Below, in pieces: positions 6,159 through 12,157 of a stretch of 12,818 nt of DNA. The stretch spans positions 435,772-448,589 of the forward strand of contig MU646309.1 of assembly GCA_026770585.1 (NCBI GenBank), read 5' to 3'. The translations under genes and the position numbers were made by a program. A model generated the notes under the pieces. The model searched no databases. It saw only the letters and a list, made by a program, of their open reading frames with translations, and had not been told where the DNA came from. The DNA is from Baffinella frigidus. Lineage: Eukaryota > Cryptophyceae > Cryptomonadales > Baffinellaceae. The number at the start of each line of letters is the position of its first letter. The stretch's first letter is position 1.

Positions 6159-7145
6159 ATGTCTTTTCAGTTCCAGGTTTCAGGGTGCAGGGTTTCTAAC
6201 AGGGTTCATCGAGGGTTGGTGAGAGGGTCATACTCAGCTGCGCCCCAAGAATCTGGCGAACCAGAAGAATCCGTGCTTGACTTCTTCGCCGGTAGTGCCG
6301 AGAATGAGCAGCACGCTCCTCGCGCTGGTGTTCGCCGCAGCATCGAGGTGGGGGCCACGAACGTGGTGCTGTCAATGGAGGAGGATGAGAATATTGGGCA
6401 GCAGATGAGGATGGCGGCTGCGACGCTCAACTTTGTCCGGCCTCTCCTGGAGCTTGTGGTCGGCATCGCAGGTGCGGATCTCGAACGTAGGGTGGATCAA
6501 ATTCCTCTTCCCCCCCCCCCTCCCAGATTTTGTCTGTCGTTGAAAAAAGACAGGGCGTGCGCTCGCTTCGTTGGGGATTCTTTCAATTCTCCTCTTTTGA
6601 TGGCGGTCGGGTGCTGCGGACCACTGCAGGGACAGCAGGGTGGGAGCTCCGAGGGGTCTGCCGTCGTGTCCACCAAAAGGAGGCGAAGGATGCCGTCCTG
6701 TGTACCGTCTCTCCCAGCGGCGCTCGTCTTTCTCTCCGCGCTGATCACCCTTGCTTCCCCAGACCATACTTCCCCCAGCCTACAGACGCCGGCGCATCGA
6801 ACGATCAGTTCAAGCGAATTTTTCGGGCAACATGGAGCGGCAAGCTGCGGGGCTGCGGCGGGAACAGCACTTTTGGGACCAGGCGTCATCCGGCTACGAG
6901 GTGGCGGCAAAGAATCGAAGAGCAGCAAGCGCAAGCGGGAAACGCTCACTGCGGGGAGGGATCGCGCTGGATCGGCGATCAGGCCGGTGGCTAGTGAGCC
7001 TGAGGAGAGGAAGAAGCCGCGAGGGGCTGGGGGGAAGAAGCGTGGGGGGGTGCGTGTGAAAGCGCGAGCAGCGCCCAAGAAGCCTAAGAAGACCAAGAGA
7101 GGTCCGCCGACGCGCGGCAAGGGTGGCGATGACGGGCAGGTCTGA
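6159..7145 (+). CDS. Unrecognised 328-codon ORF with Lys/Arg-rich tail; likely spliced
   Basis: Longest ORF of the window. Residues about 25-110 are acidic and then helical (FFAGSAENEQHAP, MRMAAATLNFVRPLLELVVG). About 110-177 is poorly conserved-looking and includes a Pro run. From Met178 (ATG at 6690) a hydrophobic stretch LPAALVFLSALITLA resembles a signal peptide, followed by RLRGGG, a motif I associate with pre-sequences of secreted or plastid proteins in several chromist algae. The tail, about 260-328, is rich in KKPRGAGGKKRGG and KKPKKTKRGPP, like nuclear or nucleolar basic tails. The ATG at 6159 lies inside TCTCTCTCTTCCCCATGTCTTTTCAG, a strong 3' splice signal ending at 6170, so the real exon probably begins at 6171. 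GT at 6472 with CCCTCCCAG at 6526 could be a 55-bp intron but would soon reach a stop. Two models are possible: one spliced gene, or a separate gene from Met178. Confidence 0.45.
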   Translation: MSFQFQVSGCRVSNRVHRGLVRGSYSAAPQESGEPEESVLDFFAGSAENEQHAPRAGVRRSIEVGATNVVLSMEEDENIGQQMRMAAATLNFVRPLLELVVGIAGADLERRVDQIPLPPPPPRFCLSLKKDRACARFVGDSFNSPLLMAVGCCGPLQGQQGGSSEGSAVVSTKRRRRMPSCVPSLPAALVFLSALITLASPDHTSPSLQTPAHRTISSSEFFGQHGAASCGAAAGTALLGPGVIRLRGGGKESKSSKRKRETLTAGRDRAGSAIRPVASEPEERKKPRGAGGKKRGGVRVKARAAPKKPKKTKRGPPTRGKGGDDGQV

Positions 7146-7252
7146 GCGTCCCGGCTGGCTCGCTGACTTGGTGCCCCTGATTCGGTGCGCTTAGCTATCC
7201 ACGAGATTTCCTTCGACAAACTCGCCGAAACACAACAACCGAGCCACGCCTT

Positions 7253-7315
7253 TCCCTAAAATCCTAAACATAAACATAAATTCCAGATCCTAAACACTAA
7301 ACCCTAAACCCTAAA
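7253..7315. repeat. Telomere-like CCCTAAA tract
   Basis: CCCTAAA, CCTAAACA and CCTAAACACTAAA variants, C-rich on plus. Directly followed by the first copy of CATCAAAACCGCCTGCAGAC (7316-7346). Confidence 0.85.
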
Positions 7316-7452
7316 CATCAAAACCGCCTGCAGACGCGGAGCGATATGTTATTGTTTGGGGGGGGGCGCGCGACCCCCCCCTAAACCCCAAATCCTAAAC
7401 CCTAAACCCTAAACCCTAAAGCATCAAACCCGCCTGCAGACGCGGAGCGATA
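7316..7452 (+). repeat. Duplicated 31-bp segment around a telomere-like tract
   Basis: CATCAAAACCGCCTGCAGAC-GCGGAGCGATA at 7316-7346 recurs at 7422-7452 with two changes. Between them lie a poly-G/poly-C inverted pair (7359-7381) and a CCCTAAA tract to 7421. After the second copy a frame RLQTRSDRLQLAIG runs to GTAACC at 7471, a possible splice donor, and a new C-rich tract follows immediately. Confidence 0.75.
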
Positions 7453-7474
7453 GGCTGCAGCTGGCGATCGGGTA

Positions 7475-7690
7475 ACCCCCAATCACCAAACCCCAAACCC
7501 CACACCTCAAACCCAAAACCCCAAGCCCCAAAACCCAAAGCCCACACCCCAAAACCCAAACACCAAACACCACACCCCAAACACCAAACACCAAACACCA
7601 AACCCTTCACCTCAAACCCCAAACCCCAAACCCCAAACACCAAACCCCAAACCCTCAAGGGACAAACCCCTAAAACCTGAACCCTAAACC
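7475..7690. repeat. Telomere-like tract drifting to CCCCAAA and CACCAAA
   Basis: Begins after GTAACCCCC and passes through CCCCAAAC, CCAAACA and CCCAAAACC variants before CCCTAAACC at the right. C-rich on plus, the coding strand of the exon that follows at 7699. Confidence 0.85.
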
Positions 7691-7698
7691 AAAAAAGG

Positions 7699-7809
7699 GA
7701 CGAGCCGGCGGGCGGGGAGGTGGCGGTGCGACCGGAGGACAAGGCGGTTGTCAAGCGCGTCAAGCAGCTCGGCAAGGTCAGCTATCCCGGCAACACCCAT
7801 TTTTCGCAA
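7699..7809 (+). pseudogene. Exon fragment, DEPAGGEVAVRPEDK type, copy 1
   Basis: Frame reads DEPAGGEVAVRPEDKAVVKR then VKQLGKVSYPGNTHFSQ. Third positions are almost all G or C. Compared with 7990-8053 the silent differences CCG/CCT, GCG/GCC, GTG/GTC and CGA/CGG fall at third positions, with E/D, D/S, K/N and A/M the only replacements. The frame is cut at 7810 by a palindromic element and then stops. A telomere-like tract precedes it, and no splice acceptor is obvious. Family unknown; charged and helix-forming. Confidence 0.55.
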
Positions 7810-7968
7810 CGAAAATTATTTCAGAAATGACTCCATTGTGTAGTAATTTACTACACGAAAGAGTCATTTGTGTAGTAATTTACTATATTTGCTACACAAA
7901 TGACTCATGTGTGAAGTAATTTTCTAGTAAATTGCTACACAAATGACTCAGTTGTGTAGTAATGTTCG
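7810..7968. mobile_element. Palindromic AT-rich element (family M6), 159 bp
   Basis: Ends CGAAAATTA and TAATGTTCG. The interior is several alternating copies of GAGTCATTTGTGTAG and its complement CTACACAAATGACTC, around AGTAATTTACT palindromes. Much lower GC than its flanks, and it interrupts exon copy 1 of the DEPAGG type. Confidence 0.75.
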
Positions 7969-7989
7969 TGTAGGCGGTTGAAAGAAAGA

Positions 7990-8182
7990 GACGAGCCTGC
8001 CGGCGGGGATGTCGCGGTGCGGCCGGAGAGCAACATGGTTGTCAAGCGCGTCACCCACACAGCGGACTTCGAAGGGGTTTAAAATAACCCCTAAACGATA
8101 AGACCTAGGACCCTACAGTAGGCAACCCGTAGGGGCATAGGGGGGTTCCTACGGATAAGGTAACGGCAGCGGTCAAGCAGAG
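7990..8182 (+). pseudogene. Exon fragment, DEPAGG type, copy 2, split by a MITE
   Basis: DEPAGGDVAVRPESNMVVKR then V at 7990-8053 is broken by M1 copy D. The frame resumes after the element as GCGGTCAAGCAGAG and meets GTGAGTG at 8183, a consensus 5' splice site. GCGCGTCA before and GCGGTCA after the element look like a slightly diverged target duplication. Without the element, the copy matches copy 1 through VKRVKQ. A short GT...CAG intron (8183-8226) with a C-run tract is possible. Confidence 0.5.
8054..8166 (-). mobile_element. MITE-like element, family M1, short form (copy D)
   Basis: From CCCACACAGCGGACTTCGAA to CCTACGGATAAGGTAACGG, about 113 bp. It lacks the outer terminal repeat and ends at the same CCGTTACC word as copy E, so this may be a genuine short form. 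Inserted into a duplicated exon. Confidence 0.8.
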
Positions 8183-8266
8183 GTGAGTGTTGGTGTCCAT
8201 AACCTGTTCTCCCCCCCCCCGTGCAGGCCCTTTTTTTCTCTCCCTGCTCAGACACACCTCAGTCTC

Positions 8267-8417
8267 ATCCGGGAACATGTTTAATTCAGAAGGAAATGGC
8301 CTATCAAACCGGAGTATGGCCCTAATTAAATTTACTTAGGGCCCTTATTAGCCTTCGTCCAACTCCTATGAACATATGGGGGTCCATTTTCTTTTAAATT
8401 AAACAAGTCCCCGGATT
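8267..8417 (+). mobile_element. MITE-like element, family M7 (copy 1)
   Basis: Termini ATCCGGGAACATGTTTAATT and AAATTAAACAAGTCCCCGGATT are inverted repeats of about 22 bp; GGCCCTAATTAAATTTACTT lies inside. The whole element matches the reverse complement of 10229-10380. Short CACACCTCAG words lie on both sides. Confidence 0.85.
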
Positions 8418-8446
8418 AAGTCACACCTCAGTCACACCTCAGACAC

Positions 8447-8580
8447 AGCCTCTGTGGCGGTGCATACAGGGCGGCGTGTTGGTAGTAATAAAGGTCTCTC
8501 ATAATGGTCTATGTAGGGAGACTCGGTCAACAGACTATTATTCTCTTGGTATAACAATGAACCATTCTCCCTCCTCATGC
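8447..8580 (+). pseudogene. Relative of the left-edge protein (VLVVIKVS type)
   Basis: Plus 8447-8503 matches the minus strand of 380-327. The frame from 8476 reads VLVVIKVSHNGLCRETRSTD then YYSLGITMNHS. The first eight residues equal those of the left-edge protein with silent GTC/GTA and AAA/AAG changes, and HNGL aligns with HSGL. One base is lost from GCGGCC just upstream and the ATG is replaced by AGG. An acceptor-like CAGACACAG precedes the match at the same place as in the left-edge copy, supporting a shared exon start. Probably a frameshifted exon copy. Confidence 0.5.
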
Positions 8581-8584
8581 AGGC

Positions 8585-8643
8585 GGTCTCTCTCTCTCTC
8601 GCTCTCGCTCTCTATCTCTCTATCTTTCTCTCTCTGATCTCTC

Positions 8644-8678
<35 letters not shown>

Positions 8679-8735
8679 GATATCTCTCTCTCTCTCTCGC
8701 TCTCGCTCTCTCTATCTGATATCTCGAGTCTCTCG
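8585..8735. repeat. CT-rich microsatellite block
   Basis: Several hundred bases of (CT)n with CTATCT and CTGATATCT interruptions ending CTCTCGGCAG at 8740. On plus it is a polypyrimidine tract directly before the MASNDD exon. Confidence 0.85.
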
Positions 8736-8742
8736 GCAGGCC

Positions 8743-8838
8743 ATGGCGAGCAACGACGACAAGGCAGTGGCGCTCGTCCTCGACCAGATCGCTGCTGCGG
8801 CCCGCAAGGCGCACGCGCCCAAGATTTGGAGCGTCGGG
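8743..8838 (+). CDS. Exon of unknown gene, MASNDDKAVALVLDQIAAAA, copy 1
   Basis: Follows CTCTCGGCAG (3' splice-like). The ATG sits in GGCCATGGCG, a good eukaryotic start context. It reads MASNDDKAVALVLDQIAAAA then RKAHAPKIWSVG and meets GGGTGAGC, a 5' splice site; unspliced it would stop there. The copy at 9013-9250 differs at third positions of this frame only, apart from Q/E and W/S: GCA/GCG, CTC/CTA, GTC/GTG, ATC/ATT, GCG/GCT, CGC/CGG and GTC/GTT. That pattern supports coding in this frame rather than in the longer overlapping ORF. The peptide is an amphipathic helix with a basic end. Family unknown; it would be a first coding exon. Confidence 0.6.
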
Positions 8839-9000
8839 TGAGCCAGCCCTTCCCCTTGGTCTTTGCATATGTTTTTGTATCTTGAATATTGATTTTTTTC
8901 TAGGGTTGTGTGTAGACTGCGGTCTTTTCTAGGGCAGGGGTGTGTCCAGGGTTTTTTGTAGGGTTTTTAGAAGCGGTTTTAGAAGCGTTTCTGGTACAAA
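8839..9000 (+). other. Intron-like spacer, copy 1 of a duplicated exon-intron unit
   Basis: GTGAGCCAGCCC, TTGGTCTTTGCATATG, TTTTTCTAGGG and TGTGTAGACTG recur in order after exon copy 2 (9251-9380), so the duplication includes the intron. Confidence 0.55.
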
Positions 9001-9012
9001 TACCACGTTGTT

Positions 9013-9250
9013 GCGGTGGCGCTAGTGCTCGACCAGATCTCATCGCGGAACTCATCGCGGAAGATAACTGAATCAGTTCCTTTTCAATAGGAGGTTGAAT
9101 AGCAGAAATTAGTTAGGGCGTTGTAAATTTAGTTAGGCCTCCTAATTGATTGAAAATGCTAATTAGGGAACTGATTCAGTGATCTTTTGAGATGAGATTG
9201 CTGCCGCTGCCCGGAAGGCGCACGCCCCCAAGATTTCGAGCGTTGGGTGA
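9013..9250 (+). pseudogene. MASNDD-type exon, copy 2, interrupted by a foldback
   Basis: AVALVLDQI at 9009-9036, then inserted sequence, then DEIAAAARKAHAPKISSVG at 9192-9248 and donor GGTGAGTCAG. The insertion includes the foldback at 9067-9180 with ATCTCATC/GATGAGAT arms around it. The N-terminal MASNDDK codons are absent, replaced by TACCACGTTGTT. Confidence 0.5.
9067..9180. mobile_element. Foldback element (family M8), 114 bp
   Basis: ACTGAATCAGTTCC and TTTTCAATAGGAGG pair with CCTCCTAATTGATTGAAAA and GGAACTGATTCAGT. AT-rich, with no coding capacity, and inserted in a duplicated exon. Confidence 0.85.
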
Positions 9251-9403
9251 GTCAGTCCCCCTGATCTTTGAATATGGTGGTGTATCTCTGAATATAGTTT
9301 TGTCTAGAGTTTTGTGTAGACTGGTGTCTTGTCTAGGGGTGTTGTCTTGGATTGTGTCGAGGGGTTTGCCTGGGGTTTGGGGGGGGGGGGTCAGGTGCAG
9401 GGT

Positions 9404-9462
9404 TCTCATGCCCCCAAGATTTGGAGCGGCGGGTGAGTCAGCCCCTGATCTTTGAACATAAC
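9404..9462 (+). pseudogene. MASNDD-type exon, copy 3, 3' end only
   Basis: HAPKIWSGG then TGAGTCAGCCCCTGATCTTTG, matching the exon end, donor and start of intron of copies 1 and 2. A run of G at 9379-9389 marks the left junction. Confidence 0.55.
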
Positions 9463-9486
9463 GCGAGTGAGGCAGAAGCTCATCAC

Positions 9487-9594
9487 CTTCGCGAGCCAGC
9501 CGTCGTCCCGTGACGCCATGTAAAGCGACTTCCCGTCCGGGTGGAACACGGGGTTTGTCCTTCCCGTTCTCAAAACGTGTGGGTTTACAGGAAA
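9487..9594 (-). CDS. Isolated 36-codon exon, beta-propeller-like
   Basis: Minus strand. It is preceded by CCTTTCATTCAG (3' splice-like, AG at 9596-9595) and followed by GTGATGAG after GCGAAG (donor-like). Between them are exactly 36 codons in phase 0: FPVNPHVLRTGRTNPVFHPD then GKSLYMASRDDGWLAK. FHPDGKSLYMASRDDGWLAK fits the strand-turn-strand of a beta-propeller blade (SPDG-x-LYVAS-RDG type), as in WD40, TolB/NHL or cytochrome d1-like propellers; which one cannot be told from one blade. Codon third positions are mostly G/C. The longer minus-strand ATG frame from 9610 is a different frame. No other blade is found in the window, so this is a stray exon or lies in a gene with very large introns. 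Confidence 0.5.
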
Positions 9595-9668
9595 CTGAAT
9601 GAAAGGACAACCTGATGCGAATGGGCGCTATTGTGAGGGTACGGTGGTGCAGTAAGGGTGTGTCGTGT

Positions 9669-9820
9669 AAGGGTCACGTGACTGTACCTGCGCGCAGGAA
9701 GGGTGACGTGACTGTACCCGTAACAGGGTATCGTGACTGTACACAGGGTAACGTGACAGCACCCGTAAGGGTAACGTGACTGTACACAGGGTAACGTGAC
9801 TGTACCCGGGCGCAGGAAAC
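9669..9820. repeat. Tandem repeat, six units of GGGTAACGTGACTGTACCC type
   Basis: Unit 20-30 bp. The first and last units carry an extra GCGCAGG. CACGTGAC in the first unit is the palindromic CACGTG core, lost in the others. Confidence 0.75.
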
Positions 9821-9834
9821 TGGGTACGGACGGC

Positions 9835-9952
9835 TTGGAGCACGGCGGAAGTTCGCGCCAGGTTCACTCTAGACCCTAAACCCAAAACCCAAAGCCCCAA
9901 TCCCCCAAACCCCAACCCCTTGGAGCACGGTGGAAGCTCGCGTCAGGTTCAC
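9835..9952 (+). repeat. Duplicated 33-bp coding-like segment around a telomere-like tract
   Basis: TTGGAGCACGGCGGAAGTTC-GCGCCAGGTTCAC at 9835-9867 recurs at 9920-9952. The three differences (GGC/GGT, AGT/AGC, CGC/CGT) are all silent third-position changes in the plus frame LEHGGSSRQVH. The tract between them (9870-9919) is CCCTAAA/CCCAAAA type, beginning soon after CCAGGT, a possible donor. Confidence 0.6.
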
Positions 9953-9961
9953 GCCCACTTT

Positions 9962-10082
9962 CTAGCTCTGCCTGAGTTTTATGCTGGCTCGTCCTTAAAA
10001 GTATTTAAGAGCAGAAAGTCAGTACAAAAGGGCGAATAGAAAGCCTTTAGGACGAGTCAGAATAAAACTCAGTCAGAGCTAG
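9962..10082. mobile_element. MITE-like foldback with TA target (family M2b), 121 bp
   Basis: CTAGCTCTGCCTGAGTTTTA and GGCTCGTCCTTAAA pair with TTTAGGACGAGTC and TAAAACTCAGTCAGAGCTAG. Terminal GCTCTG is shared with 1567-1720, and TA flanks both ends. Stretch 10083-10228 to the right shows nothing I can name. Confidence 0.85.
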
Positions 10083-10228
10083 ACTTTGCTGGGCGATATT
10101 TCTTTGTTGCAAGGCCTTTGCGGAGGGGAATGCATGGTGGCCATGCTGATTTCGATCCGAAACAAACGCACTTTTCTCTCCGTGGTTGAACCATTCGGTA
10201 GGCTGGACGCTGCGCTACATTGCGACCT

Positions 10229-10380
10229 AATCTGGGGACATGTTTAATTCTAAAGAAAATGATTCCCTATTTGTTCTTATGAGTTGGACGAAGGTTAATT
10301 AGGGCCCTAAGTAAATTTAATTAGGGCCAGGATCCGTTTTGATAGGCCATTTTCTTTAAAATTAAACATGTTCCCGGATG
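10229..10380 (-). mobile_element. MITE-like element, family M7 (copy 2)
   Basis: AATCTGGGGACATGTTTAAT at the left and ATTAAACATGTTCCCGGATG at the right. Reverse complement of 8267-8417 throughout, including GTTGGACGAAGG and GGGCCCTAAGTAAATTTAAT. TA lies at the left junction. Confidence 0.85.
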
Positions 10381-10421
10381 AGCCCGTTTGCGCCTCCAGA
10401 AAATGGCTTGATGATGCGACG

Positions 10422-10539
10422 CCCTAAACCCTAAACCCTAAACCCTAAACCCTAAACCCTAAACCCTAAACCCTAAACCCTAAACTCTAGACCCTAAACC
10501 CTAAACCCTGAACCCTAAACCCTAATCCCCAAACCCTAA
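10422..10539. repeat. Near-perfect CCCTAAA array
   Basis: About ten perfect heptamers followed by a few variants (CTCTAGACCCTAAA, CCCTGAA, CCTAATCCCC). The most regular telomere-type tract in the window, so perhaps the youngest. Confidence 0.95.
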
Positions 10540-10596
10540 GCAGTTGCGGATTCAGCGCGCAGCATCGCCGTACAGCGAGAAACCAATCAGGCAAGC

Positions 10597-10723
10597 TTTA
10601 GGGTTTAGGGGTAGGGTAGGGTAGAGTAGGGTACGGTAGGGTAGGGTAGGGTAGGGTAGGGTAGGGTAGGGTAGGGTAGGGTAGGGTAGGGTAGGGTAGG
10701 GTAGGTTAGGGTAGGGTAGGGTG
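10597..10723. repeat. GGGTA pentamer array, entered through TTTAGGG
   Basis: Starts with two TTTAGGG-like units, then about 22 TAGGG pentamers with rare GAGTA, CGGTA and GGTTA variants. G-rich on plus, opposite to the array 60 bp to its left. Four or more GGG runs at fixed spacing could form G-quadruplexes. Confidence 0.95.
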
Positions 10724-10807
10724 TCAGGGTTTGAGGCGCGTGCTTTCCTTGATCCTGGCGATTCTCATGAGTGGAATAGAGTGTGGCACGATTGAGTCGT
10801 ACTAGGC

Positions 10808-11095
10808 GTGAGACATTTCGTGGTGTCCAAGCTGTGTAACAACACAAATTTGCCTCTGAGTTTCACTCTCAAGGGTATCTGTCTGATGAACCAGTGCCAC
10901 ATACCCCCGTTTCTGGCTGGGAAAACATTCTCGTGTCGTCACCAGTTCAACAAAATCGTGTATCTCTTTTGGGCCACAGACCTTTGTTTGGGGTGAGAGG
11001 CCTTTGTCTGCAGTCCGTGTGTGGACTGCCGGGGCTTAGGCGAAGCTTCCCCGAAGCTGTTTCATCACGACTGTCGACGAATGTGTCGTCAATAA
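10808..11095 (+). pseudogene. Possible decayed Merlin/ISXO2-like transposase fragment
   Basis: ATG frame 10808-10996 contains C-x-C spacing then GKTFSCRHQFNKIVYLFWATDL, similar in layout to the segment of Merlin (IS1016/ISXO2-related) transposases where a Cys-rich finger is followed by a hydrophobic helix. After a stop at 10994-10996 the same frame continues EAFVCSPCVDCRGLGEASPK then LFHHDCRRMCRQ and stops again; the last part is like the W-x-x-x-C-R-x-x-C block of that family. The catalytic DDE part is not seen and one stop is internal. The similarity is from memory of the pattern, not a search, and could be chance. Confidence 0.25.
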
Positions 11096-11124
11096 CTACA
11101 CCATGTGGAGCGTATGTCGGTACT

Positions 11125-11156
11125 GAGCACGGGCCAGACCGGTGTGGTCCGTGCTC
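11125..11156. other. Hairpin, 12-bp stem with one G-T pair and 8-base loop
   Basis: GAGCACGGGCCA pairs with TGGTCCGTGCTC. No T-run follows and no known RNA fits. Confidence 0.55.
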
Positions 11157-11443
11157 AAATTACGTAATGAGGCTGACGCCGGAATTAGGGCGTCCACCCT
11201 TACCTTTGTGTTTCACGCAAGGCAATCTGCCAGATCAACGTGGGGCTGCATGCGATATGACACCGAGATACGACACTGACATCTCGAGATATGAAACTGA
11301 TCGCTGACACGACCACCAGATATGTTACCCGAAACCCGAAACCCGAAACCCGAAGCCCTGTTGACCAAGTAAAACCACGCGCTCTGGTACTGACACCGAT
11401 CCCGAACACGACCACCAGCCACATTGATACTGCCACAGCATAC

Positions 11444-11605
11444 AACACTGTGGACTACGAACCTTTCATCAAAATTCAACTTGCCCAGGGGCAATCAACT
11501 TTAAGGATTTTCTGGTGCAAATTTGTTCACGTTCCACACGGTGGACTGCGAACCTTTCATCAAAAGTCAACTTACATGAAGACAGTTAACTTTAAAGATT
11601 TTTGT
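11444..11605 (+). pseudogene. Tandem pair of fragments related to the left-edge protein
   Basis: Two units offset about 91 bp. Unit 1 (11444-11530) in the matching frame reads CGLRTFHQNSTCPGAINFKD then FLVQ. Unit 2 (11533-11605) reads VPHGGLRTFHQKSTYMKTVN then FKDF. Both align with HSGLRTFNQ/TYLKTINFEDF of the minus-strand protein at 1-360. Unit 2 is inside a 146-codon frame beginning at 11291, but that frame shifts relative to unit 1, so I do not call the whole frame a gene. Substitutions such as CTA/CTG and ACA/ACA, GTT/ATC keep the reading frame. The M3 half element begins where the similarity ends. Confidence 0.5.
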
Positions 11606-11663
11606 CAAGGTGAATCGAAAAAGTTGCAGCCCACTATTTTAGCAACCTCCCAGGGCTGGTGGA
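11604..11663 (+). mobile_element. Half copy of foldback family M3
   Basis: CAAGGTGAATCGAAAA, CCACTATTTTAGCAACCTCC and CAGGGCTGGTGG match 3033-3091, the right arm of the M3 element. The left arm is missing. Confidence 0.6.
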
Positions 11664-11749
11664 TGACGCTCACCTTGGACGAGACAACGCCAGATATGAC
11701 ACTATTCTCGGACAAGACCACTAGATATTGACACTGATCTTTGACACTT

Positions 11750-11860
11750 TCCGTTACCTTATCCGGAACCCCCCTATGTCCCTGCGGTATTGCCTCTACC
11801 GTAGGGTCCTATTGATTAGTCTTGATGGGTTATTCACGAAATCCCTTCGTAGCCAGATGT
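11750..11860 (+). mobile_element. MITE-like element, family M1, short and decayed (copy E)
   Basis: CCGTTACCTTATCCGGAACC, CTACCGTAGGGTCCTA and GAAATCCCTTCGTAGCCAGA in the M1 order. Like copy D it starts at CCGTTACC with no outer terminal repeat. Terminal GTGTGGG is lost. Confidence 0.7.
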
Positions 11861-12068
11861 CGACACTGATCCCGAACACACGACCACCAGACATGTTACC
11901 CGAAATCTGAAATCCGAAACCAGAATCCTGTTAACAACGTCAAAGAACGCATCCTGGTACTGACACTGATCCCGAACACACGCCCACCAGATATGACAGT
12001 GTCAGGTAGTAAGTTGGTCACTTTTCACTGGCGTGGGACCTGGTACAGGACCTTAAGAGGGTAATAGT

Positions 12069-12157
12069 GAAGAAGAAGAACCAGAAGAACAAGAACAAGA
12101 AGAAGAAGAAGAAGAAGAAGAAGAAGAAGAAGAAGAAGAAGAGGAATAAGAAGAAGA
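12069..12157. repeat. GAA microsatellite
   Basis: GAAGAAGAACCAGAAGAACAAG then about 17 uninterrupted AAG units. GAA/TTC runs can form triplex DNA. The Phe, Leu or Ser runs it encodes on minus are not genes. Confidence 0.9.

Noticed and set aside
6497-7219. 240-codon minus-strand ORF opposite the 6159-7145 ORF
   Set aside because: It mirrors a GC-rich plus-strand frame. Its Pro/Arg/Ser-rich sequence is what the complement of Lys/Gly-rich coding would give. No splice or start context was seen.
7416-7775. 119-codon minus-strand ORF with repeated VWGLGFG
   Set aside because: Translation of the telomere-like tract. The coding evidence at 7699-7809 is on plus.
7800-7970. Spaced palindromes as a CRISPR-like array
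   Set aside because: Units are inverted and adjacent with no unique spacers of constant length, and the sequence is eukaryotic.
8577-8885. 102-codon plus-strand ORF of Leu/Ser repeats
   Set aside because: A CT microsatellite frame that reads the MASNDD exon out of phase; copy comparison supports the other frame.
10605-10847. 80-codon minus-strand ORF of YPTLP repeats
   Set aside because: Translation of the GGGTA array.
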